From NCBI GenBank assembly GCA_037178855.1, contig JASJZC010000004.1, positions 558,001 through 622,000 on the forward strand: a stretch of DNA of 64,000 bases, in the 5' to 3' direction. Both the position numbers and the translations under genes were made by a program. Position 1 is the first letter of the stretch. Every line of letters begins with the position of its first letter. Origin of the DNA: Oscheius sp. JU75 (taxonomy: Eukaryota; Nematoda; Chromadorea; Rhabditida; Rhabditidae). Under the pieces are notes generated by a model. That model saw only the letters and a program-made list of their open reading frames with translations, did not search any database and had not been told where the DNA came from. Below, one piece after another: positions 1-9,621 of this stretch.

Positions 1-2790
1 GCTACGATGACGGTGGTCCGGCCCTCAGCTGCCCGATTCAAAGCTGCCTGCACGACTCGCTCACTCTCTGTGTCCAGAGCAGAAGTGGCCTCATCAAGCA
101 GCAGAATCTTCGGGTCGGTTGCGATGGCTCGAGCGATGGCGATCCGCTGCTTTTGGCCTCCTGAAAGTGCTATCCCACCAGCTCCGAGAATCGTCGCATA
201 GCCGTCCTTGAGCTGCTGGATGAAGTCGTCGGCCTTGGCTACGATGGCTGCAGATCGGGCCGCCTCTTCGGTGACGTTCTCTCGTCCCAGACGGATGTTT
301 TCCATGATGGTTCCGTTGAAGAGACACGGCTCCTGCTCGACGAGACCTATGAAACGCCGTAGACTCCGTGTGTTGATGTTCTCGATTGGGACACCGTCGA
401 TGAGTATCGTGCCCTCGTCCGGATGGTAGAGACGCGTCAGCAGACCAATCTGAACCATTTGGAGCATGAGAGACAGATGAGAAATTAACCGATGTACTCT
501 TTCCACTGCCACTCTTCCCGACTAAGGCAACAGCTGTCCCGGGCCTTGCTGACCAGTTAATTTTCTGTAGAACGGGGTGCTCGCGTTCCGGATAGGTAAA
601 CTTGACGTCCTTGATCGTAATCTCTCCACTGGGATTCTCCAACAAGACACCGTCGTCTGTCAGCAGCTCAGTTTCCTGGTCGATTGTCGCGTAGATGGAA
701 GCAGCAGCCACGCGGGCCTTCAGAACTGCCGACATGTGTGGGCCAAGGACTCCAAGCTGGTAGCAGACCATCGACATCAGATTTCCGACTGAAATTAAGG
801 GCTTCAGCTAATGCTCTAGCGTTAGGAGTGACTTAAAATTACAAGCTCATTGAAAGAACCTGATCTTTTTCGTCTTAGCCTTCTAATTTCTGCTAGACCT
901 GTCCTAGGAGTACCTCAACAGGTAGGCATTCTTTGGTTCACAAAACCACCTATCTTTATGTTTTTATATAAGATCTAGGGTAGATCAATGCTACAACTTT
1001 CTCAAACATCACTATGCTAGAAGGTCTAATGTTCCTCTACAATACTACAAAACATCCCGATGGTTCAGGCGCGTTGTCAAAGCTCATGCGCGCCGCTCCT
1101 AAATGCAACTTCTTTCTGCCACTATTCCTGTGCCCGGAAAAGTTATCTAATGGTGTTTTTCTCCCCCTCCAAACTTATTTCAACGTCTTTTTCACTCAAA
1201 GAGCTTAAAAAAATAGCTCAAATACGTCAAGAAACTTTGAGAAACTAAGGCAAGAGCTTACCCATTTTCGGAATTAGTCATCTGGCGGTCCTAGTCTTTG
1301 GATATTGCTTTCAGTATGTCTAATAGTGACATAATTTCTCCGGGATTTCTTCCTCTTTGGCATAAAAACATATAAGACTCACTCAGAATGGCGTCTCCTG
1401 GATGCTTGACCCTTCCATCAAAGTACCAGATGATTCCCAGGTATATGGTGACACCCTGGACGATGTAGATCTCAAGCAGATTCAGTCCCTCGAAGAAGCC
1501 GGACCAGAACTCGAATTTGAGCACATTGGAAAGATTGCGACGCAGATGTTCCGTGTACTTCTGGACCATGTGTTCTTGGGCATTGCACGAGGCGACCGTC
1601 TTCACATTCATTACCGACTCCTCGACTACCATGGCGGCTTCCGTACTGACCAGATGGATGCGTCGACCGAGAGGAGCAGTCAGTCGACTCATTCCAGCCA
1701 GAGTCCAAGCACAGAGCGGTCCCGCGATGGCGCAGATCAGCGCTAGACGCCAGTTGATGAAGAGGGAGACGATGAAGGAGCCGGAGAACATGGAGAAGCC
1801 GCGAATCAGCATGCCGAGCTTGTTGCCGAGTCCCTCCTCAATCTTTTGAATGCTCGCGTTTAGCTGGGAGGTGATGGATCCGGAACTGTTCTGGCTGAAC
1901 CAGCTGGCATCTTGTCGCAGAATGGAGCTAAGGTATTCGCGTCGAAGAGTCCGGACCATGCTGTTACAGCCGCGCAGTAGAAGGAACGACTGAAATTGGA
2001 ACATCTTGAGCTTAATAGAGTGGCTCTGTCACTGTCTGACTGTCAATTTTTGCCTAACAATAAACTGGTAGCTCTGAAGACTAGGGATTCTTCGAAAGAA
2101 ATCGAGGTTTGGACAGATAGTGAAGTTTGGACCCAGTTTGACAAACAATTCGATATGACTGGCAAAGTCAGACGGGAAGGGAGACTACAAGTACCATACG
2201 GACACTCGCAAGAGACAGGTGTGAGGTAGCTTGATCCAGTCATATCTCAGAGAACAGCTTTTAAAACAGACTAGGATGGAAAGAGTACAAATGAAGTGCG
2301 AAAGTATCGTATTCCGGACACTTGAGAAGGCGCAACAACAAAACAAGGGGGTAGGGAACTGTAAGGAGACAGGAGAGAAACAGATCAAGTCAGTGGCATG
2401 TCCAGACAATCGGATAGACTACTATATTGAAAAGACAGACTACCAGCCCATAAAAAAATTAGACTTACCCCGGAGTAGGTGAAGACGAATCCGAGGATAC
2501 CGGAGGCGACGAAGGCAGCCAGATAGGGCTTGAGGTCGGAGACGAACTGCTCATTGCCGGCCAACTTCTCGTGGCTGAGCAGAATTGAAGTGAGCAGACC
2601 GGAGATGAAGATGCCAGCCGGCTGAAGGATGCCTCCAAGAGCAGCCAGAATGCAGCCGGTGAGAATCCGGACAACGTCGGCCTTGCTGGCGAAACGGAAG
2701 AGGGCACGGAAGGCTACCGGCTGCAGCTCGTCCTCCTCGTTTACCAGATTACCGCGACAGAGAATGAAGTCGATGAGGTTGGACCAGACC
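1..2790 (-). CDS. ABCB-type (P-glycoprotein-like) ABC transporter, 5' part; runs off the left edge
   Basis: Exporter of the ABCB family, which uses ATP to move lipophilic compounds across membranes. Four exons read on the minus strand: about 2469-2790, 1383-1989, 490-788 and 1-449. The first carries a hydrophobic helix after an acidic stretch, like TM1 of P-glycoproteins. The second holds the rest of a transmembrane domain (ENIRLG-type coupling region is later; TM segments around [17 protein letters not shown]). The third has Walker [10 protein letters not shown] split by an intron; the fourth has the Q-loop ([11 protein letters not shown]), the signature [14 protein letters not shown] and Walker [13 protein letters not shown]. 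Codon phases agree across all three introns. The true start exon is not clear: the frame is open to about 2790 without a convincing ATG. Only the first nucleotide-binding half is seen, so full or half transporter cannot be decided. Confidence 0.88.
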
Positions 2791-3034
2791 CTTGACAGAC
2801 ATGTCTTCTTATTCGGCTCTGGATTTCGGTTACTGTGGAAATTGGGAACTGTTGCAAACCTTGATCCTCTCCTCGATCTGTCGGGCTGTGGACACTCATA
2901 TGAGGATTCCTTCGGGCACTATGCTCCTTTCCTAAGTGCTTGGAATCCAACTGTGCTTTTTTGCAGAAACTAAAAGTTAACCTAACTACTAATATTGCGA
3001 ACAAACATTGGTAATTAGGTTCGCTTCGCTCTTG

Positions 3035-3350
3035 TAGTAGTAGATCTTCCGGAAGAGGCTGGATCTACTGGAACAGTGTGGACTGGATAGAGCATTTGGA
3101 AGAAGGACTCAGCTCTTCGGTCATCCTGTCGGAACAGTCATGAGAAGAGGAGGAAATCTGTTCCATACCCATCGGAGTGTCAGGTCTTTCTCAATACCTT
3201 TAGGCATCGACTCTTCGTGGCCTCGTTCAGATAGGACCGCGATCGAATGTCTAGAGCAAAAAGCTTTGGACAAGAGATAGTTCACTCACAGGTCAGGAAG
3301 CACTCCGAGTGGACAGATTGGATTGGTACAGCCGGTACTTTCAAGTGTTG
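3035..3350 (+). pseudogene. Decayed copy of the neighbouring TSR gene
   Basis: This stretch follows the order of the TSR gene 1.8 kb downstream. Shared blocks include CTGTCGGAACAGTCA, a CTCAAT.CTTTAGGC acceptor region, and GTCAGGAA..nTCCGAGTGGACA followed by ATTGGATTG. In the frame matching the intact TSR the WTEWSS motif is replaced by codons including an in-frame TAG, and later blocks are out of phase. It is best read as an inactivated duplicate exon set. No intact ORF remains. Confidence 0.65.
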
Positions 3351-3673
3351 TTTCAGATAGTAACGGTGTCATGACCGTTCTCAGTTATCTGGTCGGGTAG
3401 TGGTACAGAGAAGCCAGGCTTCGTCCAATCACTCTTCAGCTCCCAAAGAGAAATGTCTCTTTCTATGACTCTCACTTTAATCTTTAGCCTTGTCCGAAGT
3501 GTAAAGAATCTGCCTAAAAGGATGACAGTATTCAACACCTGACAATTGAAGAACGAGTCCAAATGACTCGACTCTGCTCTTTTTCGCTTTACGTCTCCAG
3601 TGAGGAACGCCTGTTATAGGCGTCTCCCAGCGATGGTTTCTATGAGGGACTCTGTTTGTTTGTTTGTTAATGT

Positions 3674-3730
3674 GTAACAGAAGTGAGCCAATTAGTTGTG
3701 TCACGTAACAGAAGTGAGCCAATTAGTTGT
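3674..3730. repeat. Two direct 26-nt copies
   Basis: GTAACAGAAGTGAGCCAATT and the next six bases occur at 3674-3699 and again at 3705-3730, separated by five bases. The short spacing suggests a local duplication. No gene or secondary function is evident. The remaining sequence from 3350 to 3925 shows nothing convincing. Confidence 0.8.
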
Positions 3731-4038
3731 CCAGAAGTTTTGTTGTACAAAAACAGTTATTGCCTAAATTGATTGACAAGACAATTTTGGATGCGCTATA
3801 GAACTTTGTTTTTCTCCCAATGAAGCCACGCAGTAGGCAAAAGGATGGCAAAGCCGTCGGAGACGTCTTTATTACTAAAGCGGACACCTAAAAAATTTTT
3901 TTGAAATGCTTATAGCGAACATTGAATGAATAAAGTGAGAAAGAAATCCTCGACTCCCATGTACTCTCTCCTTCCCAGCGGACTCTTTGGGGTCACACAC
4001 ACACCCAGCATCAGGTCATTCACTCCCTCTCCCGCCCA

Positions 4039-4410
4039 ATGGTATTCCGCCACCCCACTGCCATTCCCGGTTTCATCGATCTCATCTGTCCAACAGATGG
4101 TCTCATCACTTTCGTCTTCCCTCCACATATCTCTCTTCGAATCTATGACCAAGGATGGGAGACTTTAACCAGTGGCTCCGTTCGAGTCATCCACCAGAGT
4201 ATGCAGTTTTTGTACGTGGACATGGACAAGGGACAAGGTGACGGATTGATTGGAGCCCTCTATATTCCTGGTATTGGGATGAGACAGCTTGATCAGACTA
4301 CAGAATCTATCCCCTTGGGAACGACTCTCCTCGTCTATGAGAACGCTGGAGCTGAGTATGGACTGATCCGGATGAAGCCGGAAGGAATACCTGTACCGGA
4401 GAGACTATGA
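4039..4410 (+). CDS. Hypothetical small protein (about 123 residues)
   Basis: An uninterrupted frame with balanced composition, alternating hydrophobic residues and many glycines (for example LYVDMDKGQGDGLIGALYIPG), suggesting a beta-rich fold. I do not recognise a family. The frame is open further upstream to about 3938 but without another ATG, so the start may lie in an upstream exon. No signal peptide is visible from this ATG. It lies between a TSR relic and the TSR gene on the same strand, so it could be an independent gene or part of a longer locus. Confidence 0.4.
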   Translation: MVFRHPTAIPGFIDLICPTDGLITFVFPPHISLRIYDQGWETLTSGSVRVIHQSMQFLYVDMDKGQGDGLIGALYIPGIGMRQLDQTTESIPLGTTLLVYENAGAEYGLIRMKPEGIPVPERL

Positions 4411-4584
4411 GGTGCCAGTTCTTGTCCCTATATATATTTTTAGTAGTTTCAGGTTACTGCAGTTGCGTATTGCGTATTTATTTCCGATCAGATGAGCAGA
4501 CAGACAAACAGACAAAGAGAGTTCAGGAAGACGACCTTCAGGTTCGGGTCTCGACCACCTGTTAACCTCAGTTCACGCTATTTT

Positions 4585-5561
4585 ATGCTGTTGATTCTCC
4601 TCCTCCTACCTATTTCCTCTAGAACGTTTCTAATTGAGAACCAGGCAAGAGTCACTCCCTGATTCCAAAGATTTTATCAGAATCTCCAAACGAGATGTAG
4701 TGGTCCCCAAGGGATCAGCTGTCTCTGTAGACTATCTCTCTTACCCATACAGGAGCAGAATGTAGTGATTACTGTAAGCTTCCCTTAGAATTGTGACTGT
4801 AATCTTCAGATCTCTTCCTGTCATCGAAAGGGAGGGTGGACAGAGTGGTCAAGCTGGTCGAGCTGTCGGAACAGTCAACAGAGAAGAAGGAGATCCTGTT
4901 CTAGGCCGAGTCCCATTGGTAAGTCAGGTAGTCGAAACACTCTCAATCTCTTTAGGCCTCAACCCTTTGTGCTCCGGACCTCGGTCAGAGAGTCGACCGT
5001 GCCTTAGTTCCATTCCAGAGTACTTTTGGGGACAGTGGTCACCTTGGAACGAGTGGTCAGACTGCGACTGTAGAACCAGTACCAAGAGCAGGACACGTCA
5101 GTGTATAGGACGATCCTGTGAGGGCTGTGGACAAGACACAGTACACTGTTTTAAGGACTGCCCAATAGTCAGGAAATATTCCGAGTGGACAAATTGGATT
5201 GATACAGGTTGGTCGTCCTGTAGCCTCAACTCTTCCTTCAGACAGTCAAGAGACTCGGTACCGTTGCTTGACCACCTCCAGTGATTTGTCCGCGCGATCA
5301 GAACTGGAAGAAGAGAGTCGAGTGACTACCAAAGAGTCAGTCTGGACAGACTGGGAGATTCGTCGAGGTGTAGCTGTTCGGTACCGGAATAGAACAGTTT
5401 GCGAGGTCCAAACCCAACTACTGACTGTCTCCCACACCCCTTCCAAAGTTCCCATAGCTTGGCTAACAGTCAGTTCAGCAATCTGCATCTTCCTTGGCTT
5501 CTTTTCTCATTGTTGTCTCTATCAATGTTTCGAGAGAAAGAGGATGAAGAGTGATCAATGA
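4585..5561 (+). CDS. Secreted or membrane thrombospondin type 1 repeat protein
   Basis: A possible signal peptide (MLLILLLLPISSRTF) starts at 4585; its link to the next exon is uncertain (it needs a GC donor). Firm exons are 4810-4918, 4954-5207 and 5250-5561. They encode successive TSR modules: WTEWSSWSSC with a basic RRRR block, then WGQWSPWNEWSDCDC with paired cysteines, then YSEWTNWID continuing through ETRYRCL and SVWTDWEIRRGVAVRYRNRTVC. The last exon ends with a hydrophobic segment of about 20 residues and a short basic tail (CFERKRMKSDQ), so a type I membrane protein is likely. Introns are short (35-42 nt). TSRs mediate extracellular adhesion; the ligand here cannot be inferred. The gene is flanked by broken relatives on both sides. 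Confidence 0.72.
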
Positions 5562-5893
5562 AATCGTATTTTCCCCCTGAATACTCAGTCAAACTGCAAA
5601 CGTTTTTGATTCTTCGCTCTTTGCAAATCCACTTCCCAAATAGAGTGACTGTCCTCGCCTTGAGTTCAGATAGGTTGTCGTATAGCCAGTTTAATTGGAA
5701 AGTCATGTTTCCTATTTTGCTTTTGCAAACTGCCACTTCATCGTTTCTTTCGGGGATCCATTCGGAACAAAACACAACTCGAATCAATTGCACTCTACCA
5801 ATATGTTGTCCCATCTCTTTTTTTCTACATTCTTCTCGGAACGCCTATGGCAGGTTTGGTTCTGAAGAAGGGTCTTATTGATGGTGATCAATT

Positions 5894-6157
5894 CTTCCTT
5901 CAGACAGTCAAGAGACTCGGTATCGTTGCTTGACCACCTCCAGTAATTTGTCCACGCGATCAGAACTGGAAGAGGAGAGTCGAGTGGCTACCAAAGAGTC
6001 AGTCTGGACAGACTGGGAGATTCGTCGAGGAGTAACCCTCAGGTACAGGAACAGCTACTGTCTCTCCCCATCTCCCTCTCCAATATCCCAAGCCTTGGAT
6101 TCTTTTCCCACTGTTCTTTACCTCTGTTCAAGAGAAATAACAAAGAGTGATGGATGA
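5894..6157 (+). pseudogene. Truncated 3' duplicate of the TSR gene's last exon
   Basis: From the acceptor CTTCCTTCAG onward, about 160 bases are nearly identical to 5240-5395 of the TSR gene, including the codons for KESVWTDWEIRRG. After that the two diverge: the cysteine-containing RTVC and the transmembrane segment are altered or lost, and only the terminal AGAGTGAT..ATGA region aligns again. The upstream TSR exons are absent. One frame stays open across the copied part, so expression cannot be excluded. Confidence 0.7.
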
Positions 6158-6174
6158 ATCTTTATTTTCTTCGA

Positions 6175-7805
6175 TCACTTTTCGGCAGCGAGTCGGGCCG
6201 TCTCGAAGCGAATTACCTCGTAGCTGGTGCCAAAGATCCCGTAGACGAGGGCCTTGATGACGAGGAATCCGGTGAAGAGGGTCACGTGGTAGAGATGAAT
6301 CTGGTCCTCGACACGGTGCACATTCCTCATCATATGCTGGAGAACGACGGCTGTGAAGGTGACGTAGAGGAGAGACAGACTGATATAGGCCCGACCGAGA
6401 ATTCCAAAGGCTGCAGCCAGAAGCACATTGACCACGAGGGCAGCAGCTGCCGAAAGGATAACCACCTGACGACGATCATGTCCGAAGTAATCGGAGAGGA
6501 GAGGGAAGACGTAGGCAATGACCAGCGGCGTCAGACAGAGCAGCGGCTGCGAGTCGAGGTAGTAGTTAGAGAGAGCGTAGCCGGCCAGAAGACCCTAAAA
6601 ATTAATGTTTTGAAAGAGGAAAAGGAGATAGAGACTTTGACTGAACAAGCGACTGGATAGGAGTAGCCAGTCAAGTCTAGAGGATTCGTCGACTGTTATT
6701 TTTATTTTCAGAACCCTGACTCTTTCCAAATCCAGAACCAGAAGTTTGGAGTAACTCATACTGTCGCCTGTTACAAAGCAGCCCAGTCTGTTTAATCCCA
6801 GTGTAGAGAATCTCAAGCGACTCATGCTGTCTTCTCGATTATTGAAGAAGCAGCCTTGTCTCTGTCCAGTTCCAGATCCTCGAAGCAACTCCACCGACTT
6901 GTATCGTCTGTACTGATTGTGTAGTGGCTCCGGTCTAGTTCTGTTTAGTTTTGAGCATCCTTGTTGAAAGACCTTCACCGACACATGATCTGTCTTCTTC
7001 CATTAAGGAGGGTCGTACTGATCCAATGCTGCAGAGTGCTCTTTTTGCGAGAATCACCTTTCTCTTCATCCTTGTTCTAAAAATAGCATTCCAGACAGAA
7101 TAGGAGGCAGTCGAGAGACAGGCAACAGTATCCTTATCCTCTCTCTCTCTCGTGGTGAAAGGTAGGCTACTTTATCCAATGCTGAACAGTCTTAGCGACT
7201 CTTTTCTTCTCCCAGATCCTGGCTGTTTCTATCGATTTCCTTGCCGTGAGGAGCTCTCCTGGCCGTATATTTGCTATTCTTACTAAATGTTCTGACAGAT
7301 CGTCCTCTCTTCCAGTCTCTCTGTGGATCTGGCTCGGTAGCTGGTAGCCCTTCCTAGTTCCTGAATATCATTAAACTAAACTGACCTGTGTCAAGGAGAG
7401 ACTGAGCATGCTGAAGCGAACATTGGCATCGTTGACGCCTTCCGTGTTTCGGACGGAGACCGTGAAGAGCTCATAGAGCGGAAATCCGACGAAGGCAAAA
7501 AATCCGGCTCCGAAGCGATTAAAGAAGAGTCCGAGGATGGGCCCGAAGATGTAGCAGCCGAGAGCAGAGGCTACTCCTCCGCCCAAGAACAGCATGACTC
7601 CCGTCCATTTCATCAGATCCTTGACGTGGCTCGCCGGCGTATACACTGGTTCTATCGTAGTGGCGAACGGCTCTTCTGGTTGCTGGAGATTGCGACGCGA
7701 TTCATCGACGAGTCTCCTGGTCGTGCCCCCGATCCCGTGGCCGGCGTGGCGGTCTCCTTCTTCCAGGTCGTAGCTCAGCTGTCTCTCGTAGTCGACATTA
7801 GCCAT
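6175..7805 (-). CDS. Bax-inhibitor-1 (TMBIM)-like multi-pass membrane protein
   Basis: Two exons, 7386-7805 and 6175-6594, join in phase 0 across a 791-nt intron. The product has an acidic soluble N-terminus and about six to seven hydrophobic helices. The second exon begins GLLAGYAL, matching the GLLAGFAF motif of Bax inhibitor-1, at the same place relative to the helices, and a polar RNVHRVEDQ element sits where BI-1 carries its conserved polar helix before the last segment. BI-1 proteins act in the ER membrane as calcium-leak and cell-death modulators. Similarity is by pattern only and the C-terminus differs from the usual lysine-rich tail, so a divergent or related TMBIM member is possible. 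The intron has no recognised content. Confidence 0.55.
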
Positions 7806-8008
7806 CTTGGGGACAAATAGCCGAGGTGAGAACTTTGATTGCTTTGAGAAAAAGTTGTTTTTTCGGTTGCTAATTGTCTTGCTACAACTTCAACTTGCAA
7901 AAGTTTACTGGAAAAGAGTTGCAGAAGTTTCCAGAAAGCAATTTGCAATGTGAAACGAAAGTTTAAAAGAGCCTACGACGATTCAACTTGTCCAGAAGCC
8001 GCTGCACG
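7806..8008. promoter_or_regulatory. Shared divergent upstream region
   Basis: About 200 bases separate the BI-1-like gene (-) from the next gene (+). It is AT-rich with repeated TTGCAA-type words (for example CAACTTGCAAAAG and AATTTGCAATG). A bidirectional promoter is inferred from position only. Confidence 0.35.
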
Positions 8009-8587
8009 ATGTCGAAAACCAGCCTGAGCAATGAGGACTATAAGGAGACCATGGTCTCTCCATACATGACAGAGATTTTGGGTCCTTTGAGGGTCCTCGA
8101 CATCAAACGTAAAACTGCAATGTACCCGTCGTCCGGATGGCCAAAAATGTCTGCGAGCTGACGATCAAACCCAACATCGTACCGCCCCATTCAGCCCTGT
8201 AAAAGCTCACTAGCCAATCAGCTTCGGTATCTTCACCTCGGAGGGAAAGAAGGCTGTGACGGAATCCGAAACCACGACTATGATTCGCGACGTGTTGATC
8301 AAGTTCCGAGCTATGATCAAGGGCCATCTGGCTGAGGGACGGTCCGAGTCACGACTGACACTGAAGACTCGCGACACGTCTCATCCACAGGAAAAGAAGG
8401 ATTTCGGTAAGACTCTGGGTTAAGTGTTTGGTGAGCAAAAGGGACCTGTGATCATCATTGCCGACATGAGTTTCGCCTAAACTGAAAATAAAGGCTTTTA
8501 CGCAAAAAAATAATTTTAGAGCATTTGAATTGGCGCGCACACCCTGATCCAGGATCCCGCGAGTCCTGCCATGAAGATCTACAGTAG
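8009..8587 (+). CDS. Unrecognised gene, exon structure uncertain
   Basis: Starts MSKTSLSNEDYKETMVSPYM. A later exon reads FGIFTSEGKKAVTESETTTM and continues through RDVLIKFRAMIKGHLAEGRS to KKDF, then GTAAGA; the last exon joins in phase and stops at 8585-8587. Between the first block and the FGIF block two readings are possible: a roughly 100-nt intron from GTACCC at 8122, or coding sequence (VCELTIKPNIVPPHSAL) followed by a 23-nt intron. I do not recognise the family. The protein would be small and soluble with a basic helical middle. Partial decay cannot be excluded because the first and second blocks need a frame change. Confidence 0.4.
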
Positions 8588-8799
8588 TCTGGATTTGGAA
8601 GAGCTCAACTCCTAGACCCAAAATTTTTTTCTTTTTTTGTCCCGTTTTGCTCGTTTTCTGTCATAATTTTTTAAATTCAGTTGTAAATGTGAGCTCGAAT
8701 GTGAGCCGTTTCCCCGCTTGTTATTTCGAATGAATACCCGTTACAGACCTCCTGTGCTTTTCCCAAGTTTTCGTCATCTATTGGTCTGTTTCAGTCGAT

Positions 8800-9338
8800 A
8801 TGCCCGCCAAGGTCGCTTCCAAGAACCCCAAAGTAGCCTCTTCGGACAAGAAGAAGAGTGGAAACCGCAAGAAGACTCGTCATGAGAGCTTCTCCATCTA
8901 CATCTACCGCGTCCTGAAGCAGGTATAACTTCACACTAACGGTGGCATTTTAAACTCGTTTTCAGGTCCATCCCGAGACGGGAATGTCCTCGAAGTCTAT
9001 GTCCATCATGGATTCCTTCGTTCGTGACGTCTTCGAACGCATCGCTGGAGAGGCCGCCAGACTTGCTCAGTATAACAAGAAGAAAAGCATCTCTTCTCGC
9101 GAAATCCAAACTGCCGTCCGTCTCATTCTTCCCGGTAAGTCCATTTGACCACATTTCACTGGAAAAGTTTGCTATTGTCGCAAGGACAGTAACACTTGCA
9201 GCATCCCTGATGATAGCTCGAACCTTTTCTTGTTTACGAAAGTAATCCCGTTTCATTCCAGGAGAACTCGCCAAGCACGCCGTCTCTGAGGGCACTAAGG
9301 CCGTCACCAAGTACTCGGCTGCTAGCGTTTCCAAGTAA
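8800..9338 (+). CDS. Histone H2B
   Basis: Core nucleosomal histone. Three exons, 8800-8922, 8966-9134 and 9262-9338, encode about 122 residues. The basic N-tail is short and divergent ([20 protein letters not shown]), followed by the canonical histone fold: [36 protein letters not shown] and the C-terminal [14 protein letters not shown] with the ubiquitinated-lysine region. Two introns and a downstream AATAAA (9436-9441) are unlike replication-dependent histone genes, suggesting a replacement-type or polyadenylated gene. An acceptor (CTGTTTCAG) lies five bases upstream of the ATG, consistent with trans-splicing or a 5' UTR intron. Confidence 0.96.
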
Positions 9339-9386
9339 CGCCCTACTGGCAATCTACACTCCACTTCCATCGTTACAAAACCCAAC

Positions 9387-9402
9387 AGCTCTCGTGAGAG
9401 CT
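9387..9402 (+). other. Histone-type 3' stem-loop, non-canonical loop
   Basis: AGCTCTCGTGAGAGCT forms a perfect 6-bp stem with a CGTG loop 48 bases after the H2B stop. Its size and place match the histone mRNA 3' stem-loop, but the usual loop is UUUC-like. It may be a relic, because a poly(A) signal follows 34 bases later. Confidence 0.55.
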
Positions 9403-9435
9403 ACATGTTATTTGTTACCGCTAAATAATCACTTG

Positions 9436-9441
9436 AATAAA
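9436..9441 (+). terminator. Poly(A) signal of the H2B gene
   Basis: AATAAA about 100 bases after the stop codon, the only good signal before the convergent NOP53 gene. Confidence 0.6.
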
Positions 9442-9621
9442 ACACTGGCTCACTTCTTTTCTCGTTTTCCAACGCCAACATCTTGCTGCATATTCGCACT
9501 GTGCGATGATAAAGCAACTCGTCGCACATGTTCGTATTCTCTTCGCTACCCAAATGAAGACCAAATATAACCAACAATACATTGAATCCAACAATAACAA
9601 CTTGTGAATAACAAAACGTGT

